Below are positions 50,761 through 60,479 of a stretch of 64,000 nucleotides of DNA, in pieces. A model generated the notes under the pieces. That model had not been told where the DNA came from. It saw only the letters and a program-made list of their open reading frames with translations, and made no database searches. The stretch's first letter is position 1; each line of letters opens with the position of its first letter. The stretch is from contig NZ_LVWI01000070.1 in the NCBI RefSeq assembly GCF_001909055.1, forward strand, positions 123,589-187,588, written 5' to 3'. The DNA comes from Paenibacillus helianthi. GTDB lineage: Bacteria > Bacillota > Bacilli > Paenibacillales > Paenibacillaceae. The position numbers were made by a program, and so were the translations under genes.

Positions 50761-51034
50761 AAATTCCCCTTCCTTCATATAGAAATTAGTACATATTGTG
50801 CACTAGGGATAGATTCTTGTAGTGTGCCACAATAGTAGTATACGTGAATAAATTTGTCCCTGCAACAAAAAAGTTTCCTTAGGGAAAAATAAATAATGCA
50901 TAATTCCATTTCTTTTGATTCAGCCGCCGAAACGGGAAACAGCCGAATCTAAGGTAGAAAACCTTGATTCGGCTGCCGGGGTGAAGTTGTCCATATGCAT
51001 CGTTCGGAAAGTGAGAGGTTAGTTCGGGATGCTA

Positions 51035-51490
51035 CTAAAAGCTGCCAAAATCCAGAGTGTGGCCGGTCTCGGCCAGGGTTTTGATATTGCTCAGAATATG
51101 CCACCACGCGCTGTCGCTGGCTGCATAAGAAGGGTCGTCCGGATGCCAGTCATCGTGAATTAATGTCAGCCGGGTGCAGCCGCCTACCGCTTCCAGCTGC
51201 CAGGAGATACGGGATTCGTAGTTTTCCCGGTCCTTGAGATAGGAGGGGCCAACCTTGTGTGTGAAGCTTAAGGTCTTCTCCGGGACGTATTCCAGCACCG
51301 TTCCGTATACATGTACTGTCTCGTCACCCCCGTCTCCGGGACCCACGTATTCCAGCAGTTCTCCTGGCTTGAAGCTGGAGCGGATTACGCTGCCGTAATA
51401 GATTTGCTTGACCTGCCCCGGCGAAACCAGTGTGTCCCACACCTGAGCCGGGGTGCCGGCAATATAAAATTCATATTTCAATTCGTTCAT
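51035..51490 (-). CDS. SRPBCC (AHSA1/START-like) domain protein
   Basis: 151 residues. The order YEFYIAGTPAQVWDTLVSPG, KQIYYGSVIRSSFKPGE, SRISWQLEAVGGCTRLTLIH and GWWHILSNIKTLAETG-type ending (here AWWHILSNIKTLAETG) fits AHSA1 proteins, a hydrophobic-pocket fold of varied use. GGAGG precedes the ATG. It follows the WYL regulator on the same strand after a hairpin and is a likely target of it. Confidence 0.9.
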   Translation of the reverse strand: MNELKYEFYIAGTPAQVWDTLVSPGQVKQIYYGSVIRSSFKPGELLEYVGPGDGGDETVHVYGTVLEYVPEKTLSFTHKVGPSYLKDRENYESRISWQLEAVGGCTRLTLIHDDWHPDDPSYAASDSAWWHILSNIKTLAETGHTLDFGSF

Positions 51491-51550
51491 TTCAATTGTT
51501 CCTCCTTGAAAGGATATTCTTAAACCCTGGTCCTGTCTCCACTATACATA

Positions 51551-51581
51551 AGGATCACTGACAGATATGGTCAGTGATCCT
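51551..51581 (-). terminator. Hairpin between WYL regulator and SRPBCC gene
   Basis: AGGATCACTGAC pairs perfectly with GTCAGTGATCCT around AGATATG. No T run, so it may be an attenuator or mRNA-stabilising structure. Confidence 0.5.
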
Positions 51582-51591
51582 AAGAAAGACA

Positions 51592-52548
51592 TTATGCAGA
51601 ATAATATGCCGCAAGATCCGCGGTCACCGCGGCGAGCTTCTGCTTCAGAGCTGTAGGCTCAAGGATGGTCAGCGCTTTGCCATAAGGCAGCAGAAAGTAA
51701 GGAGCGTAGCTGTACAGGGTGGCTTCATCCAGCAGGAATTTCGCTGTATCTGCACTGCGCTGCTCCAGCGTATGACCGAACAGCCAATGGCTGCAAAGAT
51801 CATTTAGTACCCCTTCTGCGGCTGTTATGACAACTGCAGTCAGTTTTGCCGGATCGTTATATCCGGGCAGAAGGCTCTGAAGCAGGAACTCACGCGCCGA
51901 GAAGCTGGCGGGGCGCAGAAAGGCTTCCCCCGTCCTCCGCAGGCCTGTGATCCGGTCTACCCGGAAGCTGCGGATTTCCTGACGCTTATGGCAGAAGCCG
52001 GTCAGGTACCATTGGCCTTTCCACAGCACCAGTCCGTAGGGATCAATACTGCGGGAGGAAGGGGGAGACCCGTTGCCCTTGCGGTAATCCATCTCCAGCA
52101 TCAGCCTGTCCGCTGTACAAATCTCAAGCTCTTCCAGCAGTTGCGCAAGCGGAGCTGCCGGTGAATGGAGTGTCTCCAGACCGCTCTCGTGACGCTCCAT
52201 GTGCGACAGCTGTTCGGCATTGCTGTAACGCTTAAGCTTGGCAATCGCTCCATCCAGCGCCTGCTCATAAGGATATCCGCTTCCCCGTGCGAAGGATGAG
52301 GCCTGGACAAGCGCCCGCCGTTCCCCGGCGTCGAAGAACAGCGGAGCTGAGCTGAAGTGCTCCGGGAGACTATAACCGCCTCCCGGACCGGCATCTGCGA
52401 TTACGGGGACACCGCTGGCGCAGAGGGCGTCAATATAGCGGTAGACCGAGCGGACACTCAGCTCCAGCTCTTCGGCCAGCTCTGCAGCAGTTCTCTTGCG
52501 CTGCTGCAGCATCCATAGAATGGACAACATGTAATCGGCTTTGGACAT
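51592..52548 (-). CDS. WYL-domain transcriptional regulator (YafY-like)
   Basis: 318 residues. N-terminal HTH_11 (TAAELAEELELSVRSVYRYI), then the WYL domain with DPYGLVLWKGQWYLTGFCHK and EIRSFRVDRITGLRRTGEAF, and a WCX-type C-terminus. WYL proteins bind nucleic-acid or small ligands; targets usually lie next door, here the SRPBCC gene. AGGAGG precedes the ATG. Confidence 0.93.
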   Translation of the reverse strand: MSKADYMLSILWMLQQRKRTAAELAEELELSVRSVYRYIDALCASGVPVIADAGPGGGYSLPEHFSSAPLFFDAGERRALVQASSFARGSGYPYEQALDGAIAKLKRYSNAEQLSHMERHESGLETLHSPAAPLAQLLEELEICTADRLMLEMDYRKGNGSPPSSRSIDPYGLVLWKGQWYLTGFCHKRQEIRSFRVDRITGLRRTGEAFLRPASFSAREFLLQSLLPGYNDPAKLTAVVITAAEGVLNDLCSHWLFGHTLEQRSADTAKFLLDEATLYSYAPYFLLPYGKALTILEPTALKQKLAAVTADLAAYYSA

Positions 52549-52699
52549 GAGTCCGGAACCTCCTTGTACATTGGCTTATTCATTATAGCCAGTGTACCTG
52601 TAGAACAGCCCGCCGTCCAACTGGCACAATGACCTACCGGATAATGATCTGATACAGGACCGGACGAATCACTACCAGTGTCTGCACTGCTGCGACATT

Positions 52700-53797
52700 C
52701 TAAGATGAAGAACGCGCAAATCTGCTGCGCAGCAGGATGGAAAGGGCCAGCAGCAGAGGGATTGCCACCTGGAACACTGGATCGATCCTCAGACTTGGTC
52801 CCAGGCCGATAGCAATGTGCTGCGTGTAGTCCCTCTCTAGGAAAGAAGCGCCATAAATAACCGCGCCTACGGGGAATACCCACCATTTAGCCGGTTTTCC
52901 GGTTAACTCCGCTACTGCCTTCACAGAACAGAAGAAGAACAGCATCATCTTGATCAGCAGGCCAACGAAGAGCTGGACGGTAACCAGAATATCGAGGCGT
53001 TCGATGAATTTCAGACTGGACAAGGTGCGTACCGATTTTAAAAAGGGAAGCTGGCTGATTCCTGCGACCGTGGGCCCGAGGACAGCTACATTCAGTGCGT
53101 TCATGAAAATCAGGAATATACTGATCAGGAGATAGGCCACCACAGTGTTTTTTACGGGAACCCCCGGCTTGTCCCATAAGGACCATAGCATCAGGAATAC
53201 AATCATCTGCCCGAAGGGGAAGGAGACAATGTCCGGCAGTGCGGCGTCAGCAATCGGCTTAAATCCGTTCTCGAAGACCGGGCCTAGACGGTTGAAATCC
53301 AGGGAACCCATGATCCCGAACAACAGAACAAGCAAGGCATAGAAGAACAGCACCATCGGCAGCAGGACCTCCGGCAGGCGGAAGACAACCTCGGCCCCTT
53401 TCCAAATAGCGTAAATGGAAATCCCGACAAAAATCAGCATCGTAATGGACATCGGTGATCTTGGCAGCATGGTAAGCGCCGTCAGTTCCCCCAGGTCACG
53501 GACATTGCGCATCGACTGGTAAGCGAAATACAGGCTGTAAATTCCGCCAATCACAGAACCTGCGTAACGTCCGAAATGGATCTTAAGCATGCCGATAAGG
53601 TCTGTGCCCAGCGAACTTTGCTGAATCCACATCAGAAGCATAAGCAGAATAAAGCCGGCCATCGAGCCGGTACACATAGCGAGCCAGGAGTCCTGCTTGG
53701 CCTTGCCGCCAAGCAGAAACAGTGGCGTGCTGCCGATCTCAAACAGCATGATCATGAACGAGATTTGCAGGGCAGACACCTGTTCCTTTTTTTGCAT
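52700..53797 (-). CDS. Spore germination permease, GerB family (second B subunit)
   Basis: 365 residues, ten membrane helices of the GerAB/APC type: ISFMIMLFEIGSTPLFLLGG, then FIERLDILVTVQLFVGLLIK and a C-terminal helix pair. It is the B-type (ligand-sensing) part of a nutrient germinant receptor in the spore inner membrane. It ends an operon that already has one B gene; a second B with different pocket residues can widen germinant range. GGAGG precedes the ATG. Confidence 0.92.
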   Translation of the reverse strand: MQKKEQVSALQISFMIMLFEIGSTPLFLLGGKAKQDSWLAMCTGSMAGFILLMLLMWIQQSSLGTDLIGMLKIHFGRYAGSVIGGIYSLYFAYQSMRNVRDLGELTALTMLPRSPMSITMLIFVGISIYAIWKGAEVVFRLPEVLLPMVLFFYALLVLLFGIMGSLDFNRLGPVFENGFKPIADAALPDIVSFPFGQMIVFLMLWSLWDKPGVPVKNTVVAYLLISIFLIFMNALNVAVLGPTVAGISQLPFLKSVRTLSSLKFIERLDILVTVQLFVGLLIKMMLFFFCSVKAVAELTGKPAKWWVFPVGAVIYGASFLERDYTQHIAIGLGPSLRIDPVFQVAIPLLLALSILLRSRFARSSS

Positions 53798-53804
53798 GAC
53801 GGAA

Positions 53805-54038
53805 TCAACCTCCTAACCATTTGATCATTGCTCTGCCCGCCGGCTGAAAGAAAGCTATATACAGGCTAGACACACTTAGATGCGGAGTTCTGGTAAAGCC
53901 GCTAATATTAACATAGGCACAGTAAATCAATATACAGCCGTACCACAGCCTATTCAGCTTACGCCTCTTTCCCTTCAGCATGGTGCATCCCCGCCAGAAC
54001 ACGAGGACATAGAGCCCCAGAATTACAGCTATATTCAT
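53805..54038 (-). CDS. Small two-helix protein of the germinant-receptor operon (D-subunit-like)
   Basis: 77 residues: helix MNIAVILGLYVLVFWRG, a basic loop LKGKRRKLNRLW, helix YGCILIYCAYVNISGF and a short tail. AAAGGAG precedes the ATG. It lies between gerC and the second gerB. Small two-span D subunits are known in several GerA-type operons of Bacillus and modulate germination; this assignment rests on size, topology and position. Confidence 0.7.
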   Translation of the reverse strand: MNIAVILGLYVLVFWRGCTMLKGKRRKLNRLWYGCILIYCAYVNISGFTRTPHLSVSSLYIAFFQPAGRAMIKWLGG

Positions 54039-54050
54039 AGATATGCTCCT

Positions 54051-55283
54051 TTATTTCTCGTGAACAGATTCGAAGGATTTATTGCTGAGCCCTGTCCGCT
54101 CAATTTTCATCGAAACATGGGGCCGGATTTCAATCTCCTGGAACGTGCTGTCCCAGTTCTTGGCCTTCTTGATCTGCTTGAAGCGTTTGCGGTCACTTCG
54201 GTGTATTCTGACCGCGAAGCCTGTAACATCGGCCCCCAGCGTTCTGATCTCCTTCCAGGAATTGTTCACCAGCTCCAGCACCTGCTGTTCAATAGAATGT
54301 TCCATTTCTGTAATCGAAGTTCGATCGTTCAAATCCATAACGCTGCCAACTTCGGATAATACACCGCTCCCTTTGATATCTATATCTATCACGTAATGGT
54401 CCTGCTCCCACTTGGGATGGACGATGGTTTTGGATTTTTGGAGGATATAAGAGGCATCCGGCTTGTCGCCGGATTTGGGCTTCGAAGAGAAGGCTATGGT
54501 CGCTGTCTTAATCTTGTCTGTCATGAAGGACAAGCCGAATGCTTGCTTTTGACTTAACCAGCCCATCAGCTGATCTCCCTTCAGCACACCCAGCCTCCCC
54601 AGGGCCAGCCGGGTCTTGAGATCAGTACGTCCGGTTTCTGTCGTTTCGTCCATAATCTCCGTCCCGGTAAGCAGGATCTCCGGAAGGACAGCGCTGCCTG
54701 ATTCGGAGGATAAGGCCATTGCCAGTTCGAACATCTGTACGCCTGGGTAATAGGAGATCAGCCGGGATTCCTGTTCGATCATCAGCTGGACGCCAGCCCC
54801 CTGGTTTTTGGACAACTGCATGAGCTGATCCAGAATATTGCCGGCTTCTCCCTTGGTAATAAATACATAGACGGTTTCCCGGGCATCCTGCTTGCGCAGG
54901 AACATATCAATTAATTGGTTAATACCATGTTTGGCGACACTTTCTCCCAGCACGGTAATCCGTGAATGGGAGAAGAACATTTCACGTGTGCTTGTCAGGT
55001 TGGTTTTTTCAATCGCTTCCATAATCGTCCTTCCCTTGACTGTAAAAGTCACAAACGGAGGCGAGCTGGTGCTTCCGCCTGTACTGCCCCCCATACCGCT
55101 GGATCCTGACGAGGGGTTGATGACCTGGTAGGTGGCCTTCCACTGGTTATTCTCCCAGTCATATGCAGACCCGGATGTAATGCCAAGCTCACTCAGTTCC
55201 CGGGCATCCCAGCAGCCGGTCAGCAGAGTGGATAAGAGGGGAAGGCACAGGAGGGGAATGAGAATTTTTTTGTGAATATTCAA
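54051..55283 (-). CDS. Spore germination lipoprotein, Ger(x)C family
   Basis: 410 residues. Lipoprotein signal with lipobox LLTGC followed by WDARELSELGITSGSAYD, the GerC hallmark, then the two-domain body (FFSHSRITVLGESVAKHGIN, LLTGTEIM, VVIDI-type strands) and a C-terminal helix LVNNSWKEIRTLGADV. The start is TTG at 55283, nine bases after AAAGG and overlapping the gerB stop as TTGA; ATG at 55292 sits directly on the ribosome binding site. C subunit of the receptor, anchored on the spore inner membrane. Confidence 0.92.
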   Translation of the reverse strand: MNIHKKILIPLLCLPLLSTLLTGCWDARELSELGITSGSAYDWENNQWKATYQVINPSSGSSGMGGSTGGSTSSPPFVTFTVKGRTIMEAIEKTNLTSTREMFFSHSRITVLGESVAKHGINQLIDMFLRKQDARETVYVFITKGEAGNILDQLMQLSKNQGAGVQLMIEQESRLISYYPGVQMFELAMALSSESGSAVLPEILLTGTEIMDETTETGRTDLKTRLALGRLGVLKGDQLMGWLSQKQAFGLSFMTDKIKTATIAFSSKPKSGDKPDASYILQKSKTIVHPKWEQDHYVIDIDIKGSGVLSEVGSVMDLNDRTSITEMEHSIEQQVLELVNNSWKEIRTLGADVTGFAVRIHRSDRKRFKQIKKAKNWDSTFQEIEIRPHVSMKIERTGLSNKSFESVHEK

Positions 55284-56383
55284 GTTTCCCATCCTTTCTG
55301 TTTAGGTTTGCCCTTCTTGAACCGGTCCAGTCCAATCGCCCCCAAAGGAACGAGTACATTGAAGAGGAAGAAGACGAGAAATCGTCCTTCCTTGTTATAG
55401 AGGTTTAATTTCTCTGTGCTCTGCCAGGTATACAGACACTCGAGCAGGATGAGCAGACCCAGGGCACCGATGAACGGCCGGCTGCTGCCTACCCTGAAGG
55501 TTTGCTTAAAGCACTCTACGGTAGCAAACAGGAAGATTGAAAACTTCAGGTAAATGGACATCACCCAGTAGGAAATAAAAAGAATATCGAGCTTCTCGAT
55601 AAATCTTCCGAGATGTACAATACTGGCTGCTGTGAATCCGGGATAAGTACTGAGTTTGATAAAATCAGGGCCAAAGACCATGAGCGTTGTAATCAAAGAA
55701 AACATCATGATTAAGGCAACAACAATCAGGCCACTCCAGCCTATGATCCGGGCCCGCTTCGGATCTTTCAGATATGGTGCAAGGAACAGCAGCACCGCAA
55801 CCTCGGACATCCATGTGGTTGGAGTAATACTGGCGAGCGTCAGCTCGGCCAGAGAATGATCAAACATGGGTAACAACTGGTGCACATTCATTTCATTGGA
55901 CAGTCCGAACAGATACAGCGGCACGAAAAATACAAAGAGCAATATCACAAGACTGTTTACCCGTGCAATGGCCTCCAGTCCTTGTCTTACCATATAGATA
56001 GTAATGAGCAGGATCAGTGTGCACAATATCGAAATTGGCGTATTGACCAGCACGTTGTCCTTCAGGAAATTGACGAATTCACGCAGTATGGTCGAGGTAT
56101 TATCCAGGTAAAACTGCAGCATCAAGAGGCCAAGGACCGTACCGATAACAGGCGAGCTTTTCTCGCCGACCCATGTGAGAAATGGAGCGCCGTTGATGCG
56201 GCTGACGGTACTGCCGACCAGGGCTGCGATAAGGAGACCGAAGAAAGTGGACAGCAAAATGGCCAGCGGCGCATCCTGTTCCGCATAGTTACTGATGATC
56301 ACAGGCAGTACGACGGTGGCTGTTGGCAGAATTGTATTGACAATCAGCATGGCTGCCTGAGTAGTGCCGACTTTTCCATTCAT
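55280..56383 (-). CDS. Spore germination permease, GerB family (first B subunit)
   Basis: 367 residues, ten helices: TTQAAMLIVNTILPTATVVL, QLLPMFDHSLAELTLASITP and IEKLDILFISYWVMSIYLKF. It overlaps gerA by ATGA and gerC by TTGA, so the three receptor subunits are translationally coupled. Forms the receptor with the GerA and GerC products; germinant unknown. Confidence 0.93.
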   Translation of the reverse strand: MNGKVGTTQAAMLIVNTILPTATVVLPVIISNYAEQDAPLAILLSTFFGLLIAALVGSTVSRINGAPFLTWVGEKSSPVIGTVLGLLMLQFYLDNTSTILREFVNFLKDNVLVNTPISILCTLILLITIYMVRQGLEAIARVNSLVILLFVFFVPLYLFGLSNEMNVHQLLPMFDHSLAELTLASITPTTWMSEVAVLLFLAPYLKDPKRARIIGWSGLIVVALIMMFSLITTLMVFGPDFIKLSTYPGFTAASIVHLGRFIEKLDILFISYWVMSIYLKFSIFLFATVECFKQTFRVGSSRPFIGALGLLILLECLYTWQSTEKLNLYNKEGRFLVFFLFNVLVPLGAIGLDRFKKGKPKQKGWET

Positions 56384-58002
56384 GCGGGGTCCTCCCCTTG
56401 TGGTTTGGGCTGCCCGGACTCTTGGCTATTCTTGCCTTCCGCCGGCTTAGGCTTCTGATCCGGGCCTTGTCTGCGTGTTTCCTTGCCAAGGTTGGTCTTG
56501 GGGCGCATCGTCATGCTCCAGAGAGGAACACGGATTAAGATATCCTTAAGATAACGAGGAACCATCGGTGCAACTGGTGACAGGTACGGCACACCAAACG
56601 AGCGTAATCCGGCCATGTGAATCAGCAGTACCATCAGAAAGGACATGATGCCAAAGAGTCCCAGTGTCGCGGCGATAAACATCATCACAAAACGGATCAG
56701 CCGGATGGAGTTAGCGATGGCCAGTGAAGGAATCACAAAGTTGGAGATCGCCGTAAAAGAAACCACAATAACCATAGCGGCGGAGACGAGTCCGGCCTGA
56801 ACGGCAGCCTGCCCCAGCACCAGTGCGCCGACAATGGATATCGCCGGGCCGATGGTGCGCGGCATGCGTACCCCGGCTTCGCGCAGCACATCGAAGGTCA
56901 GCTCCATAAGCAGCGCCTCCGCCAGCGCCGGCAGCGGGACCCCTTCCCGCTGGGCGGCGAGGCTGACCAGCAGGGTGGTCGGAAGCATTTCCTGATGAAA
57001 GGTGGTAACGGCAATATAGAGCGCCGGCAGCAGCATGGATACAAAAAAAGCCCCATAGCGGATCAGCCGCAGAAAGGAAGAAATATCATAACGCTGATAG
57101 TAGTCCTCACTGGACTGGAAAAAGTTGAAAAACGTAGATGGTGCAAGAAGTGCAAAAGGTGTGCCGTCAATGATGATTCCGATTTGCCCTTCCAGAATGC
57201 CTCCGGCCATCGCGTCCGGACGCTCCGTGTTCTGGATGGTCGGAAAGGGTGTCAGGCCGCCGTCCTGGATGAACTCTTCAATATAGTTGCTCTCCAGAAT
57301 GCTGTCTGTATGGATTGCATTCAGGCGGCGGCGGACTTCTTTCAGCACCTGCTCACTTGCGATGCCATCCAGATAGACCAGAGCTACTCCGGTCTGGGTG
57401 CGCTGGCCGATTTTATACTCTTCGATACGCAGATCAGAGGTTTTGAGTCTGCGCCGCAGCATGGAGGTGCCTGTCCGCAGGCTTTCGGTGAAGCCCTCCT
57501 TGGGACCACGGATGACGCCCTGCGAGGTCGGCTCATTGACGCTGCGTTTCTCCCAGCCCGAAGTATCGGCGGCCAGTGCCATCTGGAGTCCATCGAACAG
57601 AATTAGAGTATAGCCATCGAAGAGCATGGACAGGAGCGCTTCCAGCGTTTTACCTTCTTTGACGCCCCCAATGGGCAGGATTTGATCCTTGATCATCCTG
57701 AAGGCATCTGTGGCGGTGATGGATTCGCTCTTTAGTGTGACCGTTTCCAGCAAGGGCTGAAGCACAGTCTGATTGACCACGTCGGCGTTAACCAGGCCGT
57801 CAATATATACAAAAGCCAGCGCTAGTGAGCTTAAAGACTCGTTGGTGAATCTGCGGAAGACGACATCCGAGCTTTGGCCGATCCGCTTGCCAAGCTCCTG
57901 CAAGTTCACCTCGAGTGAAGGATCAAGAGGAAGCGGGGCAGGCACGGAGTTCTCTGAGGGAACACTGGCATTCTTGCGGGCCGGCTTCTGTTTGTTTGCC
58001 AT
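56380..58002 (-). CDS. Spore germination protein, GerA family
   Basis: 540 residues. N-terminal soluble domain (LGKRIGQSSDVVFRRFTNES, IKDQILPIGGVKEGKTLEAL) then the core with VNEPTSQGVIRGPKEGFTES, TSMLRRRLKTSDLRIEEYKI and LVYLDGIA, and about five membrane helices, ending in a proline/lysine-rich tail. GAGGTG five bases before the ATG at 58002 sets the start; the frame runs 57 codons further up, into the preceding terminator. GerA proteins form the oligomeric ion channel of the receptor. Confidence 0.93.
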   Translation of the reverse strand: MANKQKPARKNASVPSENSVPAPLPLDPSLEVNLQELGKRIGQSSDVVFRRFTNESLSSLALAFVYIDGLVNADVVNQTVLQPLLETVTLKSESITATDAFRMIKDQILPIGGVKEGKTLEALLSMLFDGYTLILFDGLQMALAADTSGWEKRSVNEPTSQGVIRGPKEGFTESLRTGTSMLRRRLKTSDLRIEEYKIGQRTQTGVALVYLDGIASEQVLKEVRRRLNAIHTDSILESNYIEEFIQDGGLTPFPTIQNTERPDAMAGGILEGQIGIIIDGTPFALLAPSTFFNFFQSSEDYYQRYDISSFLRLIRYGAFFVSMLLPALYIAVTTFHQEMLPTTLLVSLAAQREGVPLPALAEALLMELTFDVLREAGVRMPRTIGPAISIVGALVLGQAAVQAGLVSAAMVIVVSFTAISNFVIPSLAIANSIRLIRFVMMFIAATLGLFGIMSFLMVLLIHMAGLRSFGVPYLSPVAPMVPRYLKDILIRVPLWSMTMRPKTNLGKETRRQGPDQKPKPAEGKNSQESGQPKPQGEDPA

Positions 58003-58111
58003 CATAACACCTCGGTTCTGCTGGAATCTGGATTCTTTGGCGTTATTATCCCCGGTCTTCAATTCCTTATTCTGCCTGCATGAGAGAATGGTCTCTAAGG
58101 CTTGCATACAA

Positions 58112-58156
58112 CAAAAGCTCCGTCCATAGCCGAAATGGCTGTGAACGGAGCTTTTG
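58112..58156 (-). terminator. Terminator of the phosphodiester glycosidase gene
   Basis: CAAAAGCTCCGT (58112-58123) pairs with ACGGAGCTTTTG (58145-58156), inner AGCC/GGCT; on the minus strand followed by TTGTTG. Confidence 0.85.
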
Positions 58157-58234
58157 TCTGAAGATATTGGCAAAGCCGGTTGCCTGGAGGTTTGTGGGAT
58201 GAAAAGAACTACGAATCCGGATTACCGGCAGCCA

Positions 58235-59389
58235 TTATCTGGTTTTGACCACCAGCGCATTGCTGATCAGCCGTCCTGGGGTAGTCAAATATTTGCCGCC
58301 ATAATATAGGCCGCTGGAGGCGCCGCCATCCAGATTCATCGCCTGGTATGCCCCAGCCTGCTTCATGATATGGGCCAGCTGGGGGATGGTTGCCCCGCCG
58401 GAGGTCAGCAGAATCAGCTTATGGTCTTTGGTCAGTCCCAGTGCGCTGCGGGAGCCGCCGCCCGTTAATATTTTAGGATCCCGGAAGCCTTCCCCGGCCA
58501 CATTCAGGGCCACTTTGCCATCTATAAGCAACCTTGGACCGGCCTGGATCGCACCTGTAACAGCTCCAGAATTAAAGTGATCCATGAATTCGCTGCCCGG
58601 GATCAGCTCTGCCAGAAGGTTGTTGTCATAAGCGAATACGGTCCGCTTGTCTGCCGGGCTGTTCTTGAGCATTTTCCCGCCGCTGATAATATATCCATAA
58701 GGAACTTTGTAGGCCCCGTCTGTATAGGCATTAAAATACGTGCCGTTAATAGCGGCAACTGCTCCGCTACGCTTGGCAATGCTGCCTAGCGCTTCTGTTC
58801 TGCCTATGGTGTTGCCCGCAAGGACAACATCGAGTTTGAGAGCAGGATGCAGCAGGGACACGGTTACCATTTGTACGGTAAAGGATCTGCCGCCTACCTT
58901 GTAAGTGTGTTTAGAACTTACGACTGCTGGAGAGCCTGCTGAAATCAGCGCGCCGGATAATACAGGCAGCGTGGCAGTGTCATCGCCTGCAGCTAATGTA
59001 AGGGAAGCGGCGGTTTTGCTCCACGCCAGCTGAATACCCAGGGTTTGGCTGATGAGGGACAAAGGCACATAGGTTGTCCCATTACTGCTGAAAGGCCGCT
59101 CACTCAGCGTAACGGACTTGCCATTAACAGAGGCTGCTGTCTGGCCGGATGCCAGAACTACGGAGTTCCCGTCTCTAGAAACGGTAATTTGCTTCCCGGT
59201 TTGGCCGCCGACTCCTGCCTGAATACCGGCAAAACCGTTCAGGAACCGCAGCGGGATGTAGGAGTGGTTATCCTTGTCGACATAGATGGTGGTTTTGGGC
59301 GCCGCAGCAGCGGCAGCGCTGGCGGGTACAGAGGTTAGTGCAGAGAGCATGAAGATGAGAGCGAGCGATAGAACGGACAACTTTTTCAT
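58235..59389 (-). CDS. Secreted phosphodiester glycosidase (NAGPA-like) with stalk domain
   Basis: 384 residues. Signal peptide (LSVLSLALIFMLSALTSVPA), a copper-amine-oxidase-N-like stalk domain at about 30-130 (HSYIPLRFLNGFAGIQ, TYVPLSLISQTLGIQLAW), then the NAGPA/DUF2233 domain with AINGTYFNAYTDG, GYIISGGKMLKNS, QAGPRLLIDGK, RSALGLTKDHKLIL and AYQAMNLDGGASSGLYYGGK. Such enzymes trim GlcNAc-phosphate-type groups from wall polymers. A sigma-A promoter lies at 59457-59485. Confidence 0.92.
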   Translation of the reverse strand: MKKLSVLSLALIFMLSALTSVPASAAAAAAPKTTIYVDKDNHSYIPLRFLNGFAGIQAGVGGQTGKQITVSRDGNSVVLASGQTAASVNGKSVTLSERPFSSNGTTYVPLSLISQTLGIQLAWSKTAASLTLAAGDDTATLPVLSGALISAGSPAVVSSKHTYKVGGRSFTVQMVTVSLLHPALKLDVVLAGNTIGRTEALGSIAKRSGAVAAINGTYFNAYTDGAYKVPYGYIISGGKMLKNSPADKRTVFAYDNNLLAELIPGSEFMDHFNSGAVTGAIQAGPRLLIDGKVALNVAGEGFRDPKILTGGGSRSALGLTKDHKLILLTSGGATIPQLAHIMKQAGAYQAMNLDGGASSGLYYGGKYLTTPGRLISNALVVKTR

Positions 59390-59456
59390 TGTAAACAGTA
59401 ATCTCCTTTTGAATTATAGGGTACGGATGCTGGAATGTGGTAAACAGACCCATAAT

Positions 59457-59485
59457 ATCATATATCCGGGTAGCGGTTCCGTCAA
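59457..59485 (-). promoter_or_regulatory. Sigma-A promoter for the phosphodiester glycosidase gene
   Basis: Minus strand TTGACG (59485-59480), 17-base spacer, TATGAT (59462-59457), about 70 bases upstream of the start. Confidence 0.65.
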
Positions 59486-59615
59486 TTATTTCCACTCGCT
59501 ATATTCAATGTTACCTACCATATTCTGGGGGAGCAAATATGCATCTGCCGGAGCGATGGTTTATAATCTACAGATGGCATTCGACCATTCATATTGAATA
59601 AAGGCGGTAAGCATA

Positions 59616-60203
59616 ATGACAACTATTGGCTTGATTCGGCATGGCAGCACACTGTGGAATAAAGAAGGCCGGATTCAGGGTCATACCGATAACCCGCTCG
59701 ATGAGGAAGGGCTCCGCCAGGCAGCGGCCATAGCTGAGCGTCTTCGCGGAGAAGAGTGGGATTACCTCTATTCAAGCGACCTGCTCAGAGCGGTGCAGAC
59801 AGCAGAGGTGATCTCGGAGCGGCTCGGTATTCCGGTCACAGGGCTGGTCCCGGGCATTCGGGAGATGAACGGCGGTCTGATTGAGGGCACTACAGAGGAA
59901 GAACGAGTGGAGCGGTGGGGCAGCGGATGGAAGAGCATCGATATGGAGCTGGAGAGCGACGAGTCCGGCCAGGAGAGAGGCAGCAGGGCCATCGAAGACA
60001 TTGCGGCACGGCATCCCGGCAACAAGATCCTCGTGGTCAGCCACGGTGCTATTTTGCGCAGCACGCTGAGAAGACTGGTTCCCGGACTTGATGTAACCGT
60101 ATTGCTAAAGAACACCTCAATCACTCATGTCGTCAAGGACGGCAACGGTTGGACTTGTGCCTTGTACAACTGTGTTTCGCATATTGATGCTGAGCGGTCA
60201 TAG
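59616..60203 (+). CDS. Histidine phosphatase family protein (phosphoglycerate-mutase-like)
   Basis: 195 residues. Catalytic LIRHGSTLWNKEGRIQGHTD, second arginine in LYSSDLLRAVQTAEVI, acid in REMNGGLIEGTTEEE and second histidine in ILVVSHGAILRSTLRR. Small broad phosphatases of this type act on sugar phosphates, alpha-ribazole phosphate or phosphoserine; the substrate is open. AAAGGCGG precedes the ATG, and a terminator follows at 60236. Confidence 0.93.
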   Translation: MTTIGLIRHGSTLWNKEGRIQGHTDNPLDEEGLRQAAAIAERLRGEEWDYLYSSDLLRAVQTAEVISERLGIPVTGLVPGIREMNGGLIEGTTEEERVERWGSGWKSIDMELESDESGQERGSRAIEDIAARHPGNKILVVSHGAILRSTLRRLVPGLDVTVLLKNTSITHVVKDGNGWTCALYNCVSHIDAERS

Positions 60204-60235
60204 TAGTTGATCCTGCGGGGGCACCCGTCCTGTCG

Positions 60236-60262
60236 ATCCGTCCTGTCGGGGACGGATTTTTT
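60236..60262 (+). terminator. Terminator of the histidine phosphatase gene
   Basis: ATCCGTCC pairs with GGACGGAT, loop TGTCGG, followed by TTTTTT. Confidence 0.9.
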
Positions 60263-60479
60263 AATATAAGTTTGTTCTGCGCCAGTCTGCCCTTGCCTTG
60301 CTTCCAAATGATCCCATGCAGGAAGAAGTTCTTCCTGCCGATAATAAATATATCATGCATATCGCCTGCTTTATTTCAGAATGATTCATGGTGGTGTTCG
60401 GTTCATGTTCAGTGTATTATTGTACTGTAAAGCTTCAAAGTGCGAAATTATTCACATGCAAAAGGAGTGCAATTGGACC

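Noticed and set aside
50817..50832. TTGTAGTGTGCCACAA as a Fur or Fnr box upstream of feoA
   Set aside because: It matches neither TGATAAT-type Fur half-sites nor the TGTGA-N6-TCACA Fnr pattern well enough.
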